DNA from: Rhodospirillales bacterium
Lineage (GTDB): Bacteria; Pseudomonadota; Alphaproteobacteria; Reyranellales; Reyranellaceae
Direction: 5' to 3'
Assembly (NCBI GenBank): GCA_016185145.1
Contig: JACPOB010000007.1
Coordinates: 1-63,172 of the forward strand
Length of the DNA: 63,172 nt
The first letter of the stretch is position 1; each line of letters starts with the position of its first letter. The translations under genes were made by a program, and so were the position numbers. The notes under the pieces are model-generated. The model ran no database searches. It was not told where the DNA came from and saw only the letters and a program-made list of their open reading frames with translations. Shown piece by piece: positions 54,797 to 63,172 of this stretch.

Positions 54797-55870
54797 ATGG
54801 CCTCCGCCCTAGATCGTCTCAGCTATGCCGCACGCCAGATGTCGCGTGTGGCCTGGTACGCCGGCCACTACGCCGCCGGCCGGCGGCTCCTGAAGCCGAT
54901 GCCCAAGCCCGACTTCCCGGTCGGGCCGACACCCTCGCGCGAGGAGATGACCAAGGACATGCGCGCCGTCTTCGAGCGCGAATGGCAGGACATCAAGGCC
55001 GGGCTCTTTCCCGCCCCGCGCCCGCTCTCCTTCGACCCCGGCGAATTTTTGCGCCGCAGCGTGCTCTACTTCCGCGACCTGCCGCAGGTCGACGCCCGCC
55101 GCCACGGCCGGAGCGACGAGCTGCCGCCCGGCGAGCAGGGCGACGGGCTGCCCGACTACTACCGCCAGAACTTCCATTTCCAGAGCGACGGCTGGCTCTC
55201 CGACCATTCGGCCACGATCTACGACACCCAGGTCGAGGTGCTGTTCACCGGCGCCGCCGACGTCATGCGCCGTCGCGCGCTGAAGCCGATCGCCGAGTGG
55301 ATGGCCGGCCGCAACCAGCGAACGCTCAGCGGCCTCGATGTCGGCTGCGGCACCGGCCGCCTGCTCGCCTTCCTGCACGACGCCTGGCCCGGCATGAAGT
55401 TCACCGGCCTCGATCTCAGCCCGCCCTATCTCGCCGAGGCGCGCCGCCTGATCGGCAGGACGGCTCGGGTGAAGCTGATCGAGGGTGCGGCCGAGAAGCT
55501 GCCGTTCGACGATGCCAGCCTCGACCTCGTCGTATCGTCGTTCCTGATGCACGAACTGCCCGCGGAGGTGCGGACGCAGGCGCTTGCCGAAATGAAACGT
55601 GTGCTCAAGGCGGATGGCTTGGCCGTGATCGTCGATTCGATCCAGAAGGGCGAGCTGCCGGAGTGGGACGGTCTGCTCGACCTCTTTCCGCACTACTTCC
55701 ACGAGCCGTATTACGCCGAGTACGCCAGCGGCAGTGTCGAGGCGTGGGGCGAAGCGGCGGGCCTAAAGGTCGTCGCGAAGGAGCGCGCGTTCCTGTCGAC
55801 GATTACGGCGTTCTTTCCGTCGTCTACAACGCCACCTTCTCCCGCCGCCCGCGCAGGCTCGCGCTCTTGA
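54797..55870 (+). CDS. Class I SAM-dependent methyltransferase
   Basis: 357 residues. An N-terminal helical region (1-160) precedes the SAM-binding core [20 protein letters not shown] near 178, [19 protein letters not shown], and the motif [20 protein letters not shown]. Substrate unknown. The last 16 codons overlap the end of the convergent rlmN gene, and this tail ([12 protein letters not shown]) looks non-conserved. Confidence 0.78.
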   Translation: MASALDRLSYAARQMSRVAWYAGHYAAGRRLLKPMPKPDFPVGPTPSREEMTKDMRAVFEREWQDIKAGLFPAPRPLSFDPGEFLRRSVLYFRDLPQVDARRHGRSDELPPGEQGDGLPDYYRQNFHFQSDGWLSDHSATIYDTQVEVLFTGAADVMRRRALKPIAEWMAGRNQRTLSGLDVGCGTGRLLAFLHDAWPGMKFTGLDLSPPYLAEARRLIGRTARVKLIEGAAEKLPFDDASLDLVVSSFLMHELPAEVRTQALAEMKRVLKADGLAVIVDSIQKGELPEWDGLLDLFPHYFHEPYYAEYASGSVEAWGEAAGLKVVAKERAFLSTITAFFPSSTTPPSPAARAGSRS

Positions 55871-56984
55871 GCTGGCCGCAGGCGGCGAGGATGTCGCGGC
55901 CGCGCGGCGTGCGGATGGGCGCGCTGAGCCCGCCGTCGTTCACGATCTCGGCGAAGCGGTGCATGCGGTTGTTGGAGCTGCACTCATAGGGCGCGCCCGG
56001 CCAGGGGTTGAACGGGATCAGGTTCACCTTGGCGTGGATCGGCTTCAGGATCCGCACCAGCTCGCGGGCGTCGGCGTCGCTGTCGTTGACGCCCTTCAGC
56101 ATGGCGTATTCGAAGGTGATTCGCCGGCTGTTCCTGGCGCCCGGATAGGCGGCGCACGCGGCCAGCAGTTCGGCGATCGGCCATTTGCGGTTGATCGGCA
56201 CCAGCGTGTCGCGCACTGCGTCGTTCACGGCGTGCAGAGAGACCGCGAGGTTGACGTCGAGCACCTCGCCGACCTTCGGGATCATCGGCACGACGCCCGA
56301 AGTCGAGAGCGTGATGCGCCGGCGCGACAAGGCGATGCCCTGTTCGTCCATGACGACCTTCAACGCCGTCGCCACGTTGTCGAAATTGTACAGCGGTTCG
56401 CCCATGCCCATCATGACGATGTTGGAGAGCATGCGGGTGGTCTCGGTCGGCGTCGGCCATTCACCGTAGCTGTCGCGCGCCACCATGAACTGGCCGACGA
56501 TCTCGGCCGGAGCGAGGTTGCGCACCAGCGGCTGGGTGCCGGTATGGCAGAAGCTGCAGGTCAGCGTGCAGCCGACCTGGCTCGACACGCACACCGAGCC
56601 TCGATCCTCCTCGGGGATGTTGACGGTCTCGGCCTCGTTGCCGTCGGGGAAGCGCAGCAGCCACTTGCGCGTGCCGTCGACCGAGCGCTGCTCGGTGACG
56701 ATCTCGGGCCGCTCGATGACGAAGAGATCGGCCAGCCGATCGCGCGTCTTCTTGGCGATGTTGGTCATCAGGCCGAAGTCGCGCACGCCGTGCCAGTAGA
56801 TCCACTGCCAGACCTGGCGGGCGCGGAACGGCTCCAGCCCGGCCTCGGTGAGCGTCGCCTTCAGATCCTCGCGCGACAGGCCAACCAGGTTGCGGCGCGT
56901 GTCGTTGCGGCCGCGGAACGGCTCGACGATCTGCAGCGGCTCGGTGGGCAAGGGGGCGGCCATGGTGGGCCTGAGATAGTGCAT
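55824..56984 (-). CDS. rlmN: Dual-specificity 23S rRNA/tRNA adenine-C2 methyltransferase RlmN
   Basis: 386 residues. The radical SAM motif [11 protein letters not shown], the upstream Cys of [27 protein letters not shown], and the C-terminal catalytic Cys in [13 protein letters not shown] are all present. It methylates A2503 of 23S rRNA and A37 of some tRNAs. The ATG at 56984 follows GAAGGG; an in-frame ATG seven codons in (56963) is also possible. Confidence 0.95.
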   Translation of the reverse strand: MHYLRPTMAAPLPTEPLQIVEPFRGRNDTRRNLVGLSREDLKATLTEAGLEPFRARQVWQWIYWHGVRDFGLMTNIAKKTRDRLADLFVIERPEIVTEQRSVDGTRKWLLRFPDGNEAETVNIPEEDRGSVCVSSQVGCTLTCSFCHTGTQPLVRNLAPAEIVGQFMVARDSYGEWPTPTETTRMLSNIVMMGMGEPLYNFDNVATALKVVMDEQGIALSRRRITLSTSGVVPMIPKVGEVLDVNLAVSLHAVNDAVRDTLVPINRKWPIAELLAACAAYPGARNSRRITFEYAMLKGVNDSDADARELVRILKPIHAKVNLIPFNPWPGAPYECSSNNRMHRFAEIVNDGGLSAPIRTPRGRDILAACGQLKSASLRGRREKVAL

Positions 56985-57012
56985 AGACCCTTCGCCCGCT
57001 AGGCCCTCTTGC

Positions 57013-57170
57013 TCATGTCCTCCCCCGCTTGCGGGGGAGGATACAGGAGGGGGCGAGCAGCCCACGGCTCTCGGCCTGTTTCAGATCGGAACGATCTCAT
57101 CCCGGCCGAGGCTGGCTTTGGGGCTTTCCCCCTCCTCTATCCTCCCCCGAAGACGGGGGAGGAGGCATGA
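57013..57170. repeat. Dispersed ~160-base palindromic element, copy B
   Basis: Starts CATGTCCTCCCCCGCTTGCG and ends with a CCTCCCCCGAAGACGGGGGA hairpin, with TTTCAGATC, ATCTCAT and CGGCCGAGG in the middle. It matches copy A at 36777-36935 in order, spacing and much of the sequence. It fills the 190-base gap between rlmN and the DUF2585 gene. Confidence 0.7.
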
Positions 57171-57173
57171 GGG

Positions 57174-57740
57174 TTATCTTTGCGCCCCCTGCTGCCAGGC
57201 CTCTATGGTCGGGAAGCGATGGATGAAATTCAGGATATTGAGGGTCAGGTTGTCGCGGACCACCAAGGCAGCGCCGATCTCGAGCACCAGGACCAGGACG
57301 ACCGTCGCCTTCCACGGCAGCAGCCGGGCAACGGCGAAACCGGTCATCATGGCCACCATGTCCAGCAGTGAATTGAGGATGCTGTCGCCGGTGTAGCCGG
57401 CGGCCAGCGCCTGCTTGCGGTAGGCCTCGATCACCCAGGGCGAATTCTCGGCGATCTCCCATGCGCCCTCGATCCCGGCTGCGATCGCCAGCCGCACGAG
57501 TACCGGCGTGCGCGGCAGCAGGAGATGGAGCAGGCCGTAGAACAGGATGCCGTGGACGATGTGCGAGGGCGTGTACCAGTCGAACATCTGCTGGGAGAGC
57601 TCGGCTGACCAGATGTCGCCAACCCACAACCGGACGGTGCCGCAGCTGCAGATCCAGACGCGGCCCATCAGGTGCAGCACCAGGGCCTGCGCGGCCATGA
57701 TGGCCAGGATGACGGGTCCGGCGATCCTGGCGCCGGTCAT
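57174..57740 (-). CDS. DUF2585 family membrane protein
   Basis: 188 residues, about five membrane segments. The motif VWICSCGTVRLWVGDIWSAE then SQQMFDWYTPSHIVHG is the conserved core of DUF2585 (UPF0314), a family common in alphaproteobacteria with unknown function. The conserved EGAWEIAENSPWVIEAYR segment follows. The start overlaps the stop of the TrmH-type gene (ATGA). Confidence 0.88.
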   Translation of the reverse strand: MTGARIAGPVILAIMAAQALVLHLMGRVWICSCGTVRLWVGDIWSAELSQQMFDWYTPSHIVHGILFYGLLHLLLPRTPVLVRLAIAAGIEGAWEIAENSPWVIEAYRKQALAAGYTGDSILNSLLDMVAMMTGFAVARLLPWKATVVLVLVLEIGAALVVRDNLTLNILNFIHRFPTIEAWQQGAQR

Positions 57741-58300
57741 TTGCCGGCTTGCGCTCGGCGCGCTCGAAGCCGCTGCTTGCGCTTGTAGATCGGCTCGCCG
57801 AACGGCGGCACCACCAGGGGCTCGGTCGGGCCGCCCTCGGCGACCGGGCGCGGGGCGTGGCGGCCGAGGCTGAGCTGGCGGTCGTACATGATCAGCGCCC
57901 CGGCCACGCCCAGGTTGACCGAGAACCGGGTCGGGATCTTCACCACATAGTCGCAGATCGACTGCACGTCGGCCGACAGGCCCTCGCGCTCGGCGCCCAG
58001 GATGTAGGCGGCCTGGCGGGGGTGGCGGAAGCTCGGCAGCTCGATCGCCTGGTCGGTGATCTCGATGCCGACCAGCCGGCAGCCCTGCGGCAGGCGAAAG
58101 GCTTCCAGGTCGGCGAAGTTGTAGGTTGGTACCGAACGCGGCGTGTCGGAGGTGTCGCTGTGCGCGCCCTCGCGGCGGTTGTACTGGGCGCGCAGCGTGA
58201 ACACGAAGGAGGCGCCGAAGGCATGGGCGGTGCGGAACAAGGTGCCCACATTCATGGCCTTGCTGACGCCGTCCACACCGATGCCGAAATAGCCTTTCAT
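57737..58300 (-). CDS. TrmH/SpoU family RNA 2'-O-methyltransferase
   Basis: 187 residues, a single SPOUT domain. MNVGTLFRTAHAFGASFVF (motif 1), YILGAEREGLS (motif 2) and IPTRFSVNLGVAGALIMYDR (motif 3) make the SAM-binding knot. The C-terminus is basic (YKRKQRLRARRAQAGK) and may bind RNA. The target is probably a tRNA or rRNA ribose; which one is not clear from the sequence. Confidence 0.88.
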   Translation of the reverse strand: MKGYFGIGVDGVSKAMNVGTLFRTAHAFGASFVFTLRAQYNRREGAHSDTSDTPRSVPTYNFADLEAFRLPQGCRLVGIEITDQAIELPSFRHPRQAAYILGAEREGLSADVQSICDYVVKIPTRFSVNLGVAGALIMYDRQLSLGRHAPRPVAEGGPTEPLVVPPFGEPIYKRKQRLRARRAQAGK

Positions 58301-58380
58301 GCGCAGTCTTTTTGTTGTTAATCCTTTGCAGGCGCTGCTTCCCCCGGGTAGCGCCGCGCCCGCCGTGAAACAAGGCCAGA

Positions 58381-59631
58381 ATGACCCTCCCCTCGCCGAT
58401 GGATGATGTCCGCGCCCAGTACGAGGCGCTGCCCTATCCGCCGCGCGACCCGCGCGATGAGGCGATCCGCCTGATCACCGGCACCCCGAGCCACATCCTC
58501 GAAATCAACCATTACCTCTACTCCGGCCGGCTGAACTTCATGCGGCCGTTCCGGGCGCTGGTGGCGGGCGGCGGCACGGGCGATGCCTGCATCATGCTGG
58601 CCCAGCAGATCGCCGACCGGCGCTGCCCGGGCGAGGTCGTCTATCTCGACATCTCGACCGCCTCGCGCGCGATCTGCGAGGCCCGCGCCAAGGCGCGCGG
58701 CCTGCGCAACATCAACTTCATCACCGGCTCGCTGCTCGACCTGCCGTCGATGGCGATCGGCCAGTTCGACTACATCGACTGCACCGGCGTGCTGCACCAC
58801 CTGCCCGATCCTGCCGCCGGCATGCGCGCGCTGGCGAGCGTGCTGCATCCCGAAGGCGGCGTCGGCGTGATGCTCTATGGCGAGTACGGCCGAAGCGGCG
58901 TCTACCCGTTGCAGGAACTGCTGCGCACCCTGGCGCCGCCGTCGATGGCGCTGGAAGACCGCATCGCCATGACCAAGCGGCTGATCCGCTTCCTGCCGAC
59001 CACCAACCTCTTCCGCCGCAATCCCTATCTCAACGATCACGTCACCGGCGGCGACGCGGGCCTCTACGACCTGCTGCTGCACAGCTGCGACCGCGCCCTC
59101 ACGGTACCCGAGATCGGCATGATGGCGCAGCTGGCGGGCCTGCGTGTGGTCGCCTTCCTCGAGCCGGTGCGCTACGAGCCCGCGACCTACATGAGCGATC
59201 CCATCATCGCGCGCCAGGCGAGCTCGCTGCCGCTGATCGAACGCGCGGCCTTCGCCGAGCGCCTGGCGGGCAACCTGCGCACCCACGTCTTCTATGCGAC
59301 ACGCGCGGGCTTCGACACGGTGGCGCGGCCCGAAGACACGTCCGCCATTCCGGTGCTGCGCGAGATGGATGCCCAGAAACTCGCGGCCGGCCTGCAGCCC
59401 GGCACGCCGCTGATCGCCAACCTCGACGGCTTCCCCTGGCGCGCGCAACTGCCGCCGCTCGCCGCGCGCATCGTGTCCCAGATCGACGGCCGCAAGACCG
59501 TGGCCGAGATCTACACCGCGCTCGGCGCCCAGGGCGGCCTGCCGCAATGGGAAGATTTCTACACGCAGTTCGAGGACCTCTACGTCAAGCTGAACGGCGT
59601 CAATCACCTGCTGCTGCGCTTCAGGACCTGA
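58381..59631 (+). CDS. SAM-dependent methyltransferase with C-terminal PqqD-like domain
   Basis: 416 residues. The SAM-binding core begins RALVAGGGTGDACIMLAQQI (about 58-77), with VVYLDISTASRAICEARAKA and the acceptor-site region DYIDCTGVLHHLPDPAAGMR. The final 85 residues (IVSQIDGRKTVAEIYTALGA, EDLYVKLNGVNHLLLRF) have the look of a PqqD-like winged helix. No peptide precursor gene is obvious. It is followed after 14 bases by an EamA-type transporter gene. Confidence 0.7.
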   Translation: MTLPSPMDDVRAQYEALPYPPRDPRDEAIRLITGTPSHILEINHYLYSGRLNFMRPFRALVAGGGTGDACIMLAQQIADRRCPGEVVYLDISTASRAICEARAKARGLRNINFITGSLLDLPSMAIGQFDYIDCTGVLHHLPDPAAGMRALASVLHPEGGVGVMLYGEYGRSGVYPLQELLRTLAPPSMALEDRIAMTKRLIRFLPTTNLFRRNPYLNDHVTGGDAGLYDLLLHSCDRALTVPEIGMMAQLAGLRVVAFLEPVRYEPATYMSDPIIARQASSLPLIERAAFAERLAGNLRTHVFYATRAGFDTVARPEDTSAIPVLREMDAQKLAAGLQPGTPLIANLDGFPWRAQLPPLAARIVSQIDGRKTVAEIYTALGAQGGLPQWEDFYTQFEDLYVKLNGVNHLLLRFRT

Positions 59632-59645
59632 TCCCCGACAAAGCG

Positions 59646-60581
59646 ATGAGCGGTCACCTTCTGGCGCTCGGCCTCGGCAACTCGCTCCTCTGGTCGCTCT
59701 ATCTGCTGCTGACCCGCCATGTCGTGAGCGGCGCCCGGCTCGACGCCTGGGCCTACACCCTGGTGCAACTCCTGGCGGCCGGCCTGGTGATGCTGTGGCT
59801 CGGCCGGCGCGCCGCCGGGACCTGGCTGGAGCTTCTGGCGCCCTGGACCCTCGGCTACGCCTTCCTGCGCGTGGCGATCAACGGTGCGACCGCGGCCGCG
59901 ATCGTCTGGCTCGCCATCACCGAGAGCACGCTCCTGGCGACGGTGAGCGTGCTGATCGGCGCGATCTCCGGCTGGTGGTTGACGCGCAAGGCGCCGCCGC
60001 GGCACGACTGGCCGGGCCTTGCCCTGCTGGCGATCGGCATCGTCGCGTTCGCGCTGACCCTGGCGCCCGAGGCATGGCGCGGCCTGGGCTGGCTGGTCGC
60101 GTCGGAGGCGATGGCCGTCACCGCCTCGTGGATGATCGCCTATCACCCGCGCAATCGCCTGAACGACCTCGGTGCCCGCAGCCGGTTCACCGGCGAGATC
60201 CTGGTGGCCGCGTCGCTGGCGCTCATCCTCGTCTGGTCGGTGCTCGGGCTGGCGGGCGCAATCGCCTCGCCATGGGCTGGCGCCGGCGACGCCTTCGGCC
60301 GCCTCGAGCTCTGGCTCTACGGCATCCTGGCCGGGCTGCTGTTCCGCGCGCCCGGCACCTGGCTCGGCTTCTGGACCATCAATCGCACCGGCGTTCAGAC
60401 CTATCTGATCGCGCTGGCGGCGATGCCGTTCTTTGCCATCGCACTCGAAGCGACGGCGGCGTATCTCGGCTGGGTCGCGCCGCCCGACCTGTCCACCGCC
60501 GAATGGAGTGCCGCCCTTGTCATCCTGGTGGCCGCGACCTGGCTCATCGTGGTCCGGATGAAAGCATCCGCCGCTCCATGA
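59646..60581 (+). CDS. EamA-like DMT superfamily transporter
   Basis: 311 residues and ten hydrophobic segments in two five-helix repeats, beginning LLALGLGNSLLWSLYLLLTR. VWLAITESTLLATVSVLIGA is a typical DMT segment. It probably exports a metabolite. It ends 38 bases inside the 3' end of the convergent sigma-factor gene. Confidence 0.72.
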   Translation: MSGHLLALGLGNSLLWSLYLLLTRHVVSGARLDAWAYTLVQLLAAGLVMLWLGRRAAGTWLELLAPWTLGYAFLRVAINGATAAAIVWLAITESTLLATVSVLIGAISGWWLTRKAPPRHDWPGLALLAIGIVAFALTLAPEAWRGLGWLVASEAMAVTASWMIAYHPRNRLNDLGARSRFTGEILVAASLALILVWSVLGLAGAIASPWAGAGDAFGRLELWLYGILAGLLFRAPGTWLGFWTINRTGVQTYLIALAAMPFFAIALEATAAYLGWVAPPDLSTAEWSAALVILVAATWLIVVRMKASAAP

Positions 60582-61773
60582 GACGGCGCTCGGGCGTCGT
60601 GCGGGCAAGCGCAACGGCTCGACCGAAGTGCGCATTCGCCTCATCGTGCCGGCCGAGCTCGGCCAGGAACATGCCGCGCGCCGCTTCGACATAGGGACTG
60701 CCGTCGATCGCCGGCAGCGCGGCGAGACCCGCGGCCGCCCCCTCGGACCGGCCGATCGCGACGGCGCGCGCCAGCTCGACGACCGGCGAGCGATCGAGCG
60801 CGCCGAGATGATCGTAGATCGCGGCGATACGCCGCCAGTCGGTGTCGGCGGCACTTACCGCCGTCGCATGCAGCGAGGCGATCTCGGCGCGCAGATGCCA
60901 CACCGTCAGCGCCTCGCCGCGTGCCGAGCGCTCGAGATGGGCGAACCCGATGGCGATCAGGCCGCGGTCCCATTGGCTGCGCGGCTGGTCTTCCAGGAGT
61001 TGCGCCACGCCGTCGGGGCCGACGCGCGTCGGCAGGCGCGCGGCGGTGAGCGCCAGCAGCGCTGCCAGCGCGTCGCTCGCCGGGCCTGCTGTCGCCGGAT
61101 GCTGCGCCAGCGCGCGGGCAAGCCGCACGGCCTCGACGCAGAATTCGGGCTGCACCAGCGCCTCGCCCGACGAGGCCGAATAGCCTTCGTTGAACATCAG
61201 GTAGAGCGCGGTGCGCACCGATTCGGCGCGCTCGGGCAGGGCCTCGGGCGGCGGCGCCTCGATGGCGACACCGGCGGTTTCCAAATGCCGGCGCGCCCGC
61301 ACCAGGCGCTGGGCGATGGCGGTGGGCTCGCTCAATAGGCCGGCGGCGATCTGCGGCACGGTGAGGCCGCACACCGTCTTCAGCGCAAAGGTGACGCGCA
61401 TCTCGGGCGACAGGGCGGGATGGCAGACGGCGAACAGCAGCGCGAGCTCGTCGTCGTTGAGCTCGCGGTCGAAATGGCCATCGCTTGCCGGCTGCTGCGG
61501 TTCGACCTCGAACGCTTCGTCATCCAGCGCGACGTTGCGGGCCTCATGACGCAGCAGGTCGAGCGCGCGGTTCCTGGCCACGACCGCCAGCCACGCCGCC
61601 GGCTTGTCGGGCACGCCCTTGAACGGCCAGGACGACAGCGCCTGCAGGAGCGCGTGCTGCACGGCATCCTCGGCGATGGCGATGCGGCCGGCGCCCAGCC
61701 GCCGCGCCAGGGCGGCGACCAGGCGGCTCGTCGAATCGCGAGCGAGCGAATCGACGAGCCGCTGGACCGACAT
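60544..61773 (-). CDS. ECF42-type RNA polymerase sigma factor
   Basis: 409 residues. Sigma region 2 includes DAVQHALLQALSSWP, WLAVVARNRALDLLR and region 4 has TVCGLTVPQIAAGLLSEPT then QRLVRARRHL. The long C-terminal extension (about 190-409) contains VRTALYLMFNEGYSASSGEA and TPR-like helices, the feature that sets ECF42 proteins apart and replaces an anti-sigma factor. Start 61773 is two bases from the stop of the YCII gene, its standard partner. Confidence 0.88.
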   Translation of the reverse strand: MSVQRLVDSLARDSTSRLVAALARRLGAGRIAIAEDAVQHALLQALSSWPFKGVPDKPAAWLAVVARNRALDLLRHEARNVALDDEAFEVEPQQPASDGHFDRELNDDELALLFAVCHPALSPEMRVTFALKTVCGLTVPQIAAGLLSEPTAIAQRLVRARRHLETAGVAIEAPPPEALPERAESVRTALYLMFNEGYSASSGEALVQPEFCVEAVRLARALAQHPATAGPASDALAALLALTAARLPTRVGPDGVAQLLEDQPRSQWDRGLIAIGFAHLERSARGEALTVWHLRAEIASLHATAVSAADTDWRRIAAIYDHLGALDRSPVVELARAVAIGRSEGAAAGLAALPAIDGSPYVEAARGMFLAELGRHDEANAHFGRAVALARTTPERRLMERRMLSSGPR

Positions 61774-61775
61774 GC

Positions 61776-62156
61776 TCAGCTCGCCGCTGCGCGGGCCTGG
61801 CTCATGTCGTCGATCGGCCGGATCTCGACCCAGTTGGTGGCGGAAATCGCCAGATGCGGGCACTCCCGGGCGATGGCCTCGGCCTCGCTCGCGTCCTTGG
61901 CCTCGATCACGAAGTAGCCGCCGATCACTTCCTTGGCCTCGGCATAGGGGCCGTCGGTGATGACGGGCTTGCCGTCCTTGGTGCGGATATGCCGCACGCC
62001 GCCCGCAGCGAGCTTCTCGCCGCCGACCATGCGGCCCTTCTGGCGGAGGCTGTCAGCCCATGCCATGTAGCGCTTGGTCATCTCCAGCATCTTCTCGCGC
62101 GGCAGGTCGGCGTTGTAGCTGGGGGCTTGGTGCAGCAACAACATGTATTGAGCCAT
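61776..62156 (-). CDS. YCII-related (DGPF domain) protein
   Basis: 126 residues. YMLLLHQAPSYNADLPREKM begins the domain and ITDGPYAEAKEVIGGYFVIE contains the DGPF-type motif. A conserved C-terminal acidic ECPHL element follows. The biochemical role is unknown, but this family is the usual neighbour and target of ECF42 sigma factors. Start 62156 follows a GGAG site; it leads the two-gene operon. Confidence 0.9.
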   Translation of the reverse strand: MAQYMLLLHQAPSYNADLPREKMLEMTKRYMAWADSLRQKGRMVGGEKLAAGGVRHIRTKDGKPVITDGPYAEAKEVIGGYFVIEAKDASEAEAIARECPHLAISATNWVEIRPIDDMSQARAAAS

Positions 62157-62231
62157 TGTCGATCTCCTCTGGTAGTGACGGGCAGGCGTTTTGGCCGCCA
62201 ATCGGCCAAAAGCGCCATCCGTCACCTCATC

Positions 62232-62258
62232 GACGTTCGGGCTTGGCGGGAATCGACA
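62232..62258 (-). promoter_or_regulatory. ECF42-type promoter before the YCII-sigma operon
   Basis: On the minus strand TGTCGA (62258-62253), a 17-base spacer, then CGTC (62235-62232). TGTCGA at -35 with CGTC-like -10 is the signature reported for ECF42 promoters. The transcript would begin about 70 bases before the YCII start codon. Confidence 0.7.
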
Positions 62259-62263
62259 TTTTT

Positions 62264-62368
62264 CCGTCATCCCGACCGGAGCCGAGCGCAGCGAGGCGTA
62301 GCGGAGGGACCTTTTCGTTTGCACCGCCGACAAGAAGAGGTCCCTCGGCTTCGCTCGGGATGACGGGG
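62264..62368. repeat. Palindromic intergenic repeat (CGTCATCCCGA type)
   Basis: Arms CGTCATCCCGA and TCGGGATGACGG close a region with a second GGAGGGACCT / AGGTCCCTC pair. Repeats of this kind are frequent in alphaproteobacteria. It lies between the dehydrogenase stop and the YCII promoter and could also end transcription from both sides. Confidence 0.7.
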
Positions 62369-62370
62369 GG

Positions 62371-63172
62371 TCACGCCGCCTTTTTCAGCGCGTCCGGATT
62401 GATGACGTTGATCGGCTTGCCGTCCAGCCAGGCCTCGATGTCCTCGATCGTGCCGGCATAGAAGTGCCGGTAGCTGTCCTCGACGACGTAACCCAGGTGG
62501 GGGATCAGAGTGACGTTCTCGAGCTTGGTGAAGGGATGGCCGGGCGCCACTGGCTCCTTGTCGTAAACGTCCAGGCCGGCATGGGCGATGGTGCCGTTCT
62601 TGAGAGCCGCGAGCAGCGCCGCCTCATCCACGATCGGCCCGCGCGAGGTGTTTATGAGGATCGCGCTCTTCTTCATCTTGGCGAGCTCGGCCGCGCCTAA
62701 AAGCCCGCGGCTGCGGTCGGACAGCACGAGATGGATGCTGACGAAGTCCGACGTCTCGAGCAGTTCGTCCTTGGTGACGAGCCTGGCGCCACCCTTCGCC
62801 GCCTTCTCCTCGGTGAGGTTCTGGCTCCAGGCCACGACATCCATGCCGAAGGCTTTTGCATAGCCTGCGACGCGGCTGCCCAGGCGGCCGAGACCGATGA
62901 CGCCCAGCCGCTTGCCCTCGAGAACGACCATCTGCTCGATGCCGTCATGCCAGCCACCCGAGCGCATCAGGCGCTCGGCCTTGGCGAGATCGCGGGCGCA
63001 CATCATCAGCAGCGCCCAGGTGAGCTCGGCAGTCGAGGCGTTGGAGCCGCCGCCCGGCGTGTTGCTGATCGGGATGCCGCGGTCGGTCGCGGCCTTGTCG
63101 TCCAGGCTGCTGGCCCGCGCGCCGGTCAGGACCATGAATTTCAGGTTGGGCAGCTTCTCGATCAGCGCCCGC
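62371..63172 (-). CDS. D-2-hydroxyacid dehydrogenase, 5' end beyond window
   Basis: The visible 266 codons cover most of the protein; the frame runs in from the window edge (RALIEKLPNLKFMVLTGARA), so the N-terminal part is missing. The NAD fold has LGVIGLGRLGSRVAGYAKAF. The catalytic set is complete: Arg in SIHLVLSDRSRGLLG, Glu in GLDVYDKEPVAPGHP, and His in IPHLGYVVEDSY. The HLGY variant is common in a glycerate-dehydrogenase-like subgroup. The substrate is not determined. Confidence 0.9.
   Translation of the reverse strand, partial: RALIEKLPNLKFMVLTGARASSLDDKAATDRGIPISNTPGGGSNASTAELTWALLMMCARDLAKAERLMRSGGWHDGIEQMVVLEGKRLGVIGLGRLGSRVAGYAKAFGMDVVAWSQNLTEEKAAKGGARLVTKDELLETSDFVSIHLVLSDRSRGLLGAAELAKMKKSAILINTSRGPIVDEAALLAALKNGTIAHAGLDVYDKEPVAPGHPFTKLENVTLIPHLGYVVEDSYRHFYAGTIEDIEAWLDGKPINVINPDALKKAA

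Overview
The window is high-GC, tightly packed bacterial chromosome with no rRNA, tRNA, CRISPR array, transposase or phage gene that I could find. Gene content points to an alphaproteobacterium of the Rhodospirillales/Reyranella/Rhizobiales type: PII-Amt operons next to a TorF-type porin, a pst-phoU-phoB cluster, a DUF2585 protein, TRAP and Bug-type transporters, and very frequent ATGA stop/start overlaps. The genus is an inference and is not fixed by any marker here.

Layout. 1-3.1 kb: a gamma-glutamyltransferase cut by the window edge, trans-aconitate methyltransferase, and a broken carboxymuconolactone-decarboxylase-like gene that adjoins an AT-richer two-gene cassette (a SocA/Panacea-domain antitoxin-like protein and an unknown small partner). 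3.2-7.9 kb: two tandem glnK-amt operons and a divergent TorF porin; two sigma-54 promoters lie back to back between the second glnK and the porin. 8-16.9 kb: housekeeping genes (UbiH-type hydroxylase, GNAT, CobW GTPase with WD40 partner, Bcr/CflA exporter, MoeB-like E1 with DsrE-like partner, adenosine kinase, AmpG-like permease). 17.2-22.4 kb: phoB, a damaged phoU, pstBACS and a Pho box. 22.6-31.6 kb: an arsenic region (ArsR-ArsC fusion, GAPDH, ArsJ, Acr3, cupin; then a second ArsR, a Cys-tailed FAD oxidoreductase and two MFS exporters). 31.8-36.7 kb: a Cus/Czc-type RND pump and adaptor with two small associated proteins.

36.9-48.8 kb: a TRAP transporter (DctP, DctM, DctQ), a winged-helix/TPR regulator, a Tat-exported Leu/Ile/Val-type binding protein coupled to an O-methyltransferase, an orphan Rap1a-like protein, a Bug-type binding protein coupled to a flavin hydroxylase, a c-type cytochrome and a ModA-like protein. 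48.8-54.7 kb: phoR, rhomboid protease, a three-gene set (small Pro-rich membrane protein, radical SAM enzyme, Lgt-like transferase), and argG. 54.8-63.2 kb: methyltransferases, rlmN, DUF2585, a TrmH-type enzyme, an EamA transporter, an ECF42-type sigma factor with its YCII partner, and a 5'-partial D-2-hydroxyacid dehydrogenase.

Themes. Nitrogen signalling (PII/Amt under sigma-54) and phosphate signalling (PhoBR, Pst) are both present. Arsenic functions adjoin the phosphate uptake genes, which makes sense because Pst-type systems can import arsenate. The damaged phoU would be expected to leave the Pho regulon poorly repressed. Intergenic gaps carry several families of long palindromic repeats. 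The items I find most worth following are the radical SAM/Lgt-like/small membrane protein set, the Panacea-domain cassette that has captured part of a neighbouring gene, the phoU deletion, and the ECF42 sigma factor whose YCII gene has a matching promoter.
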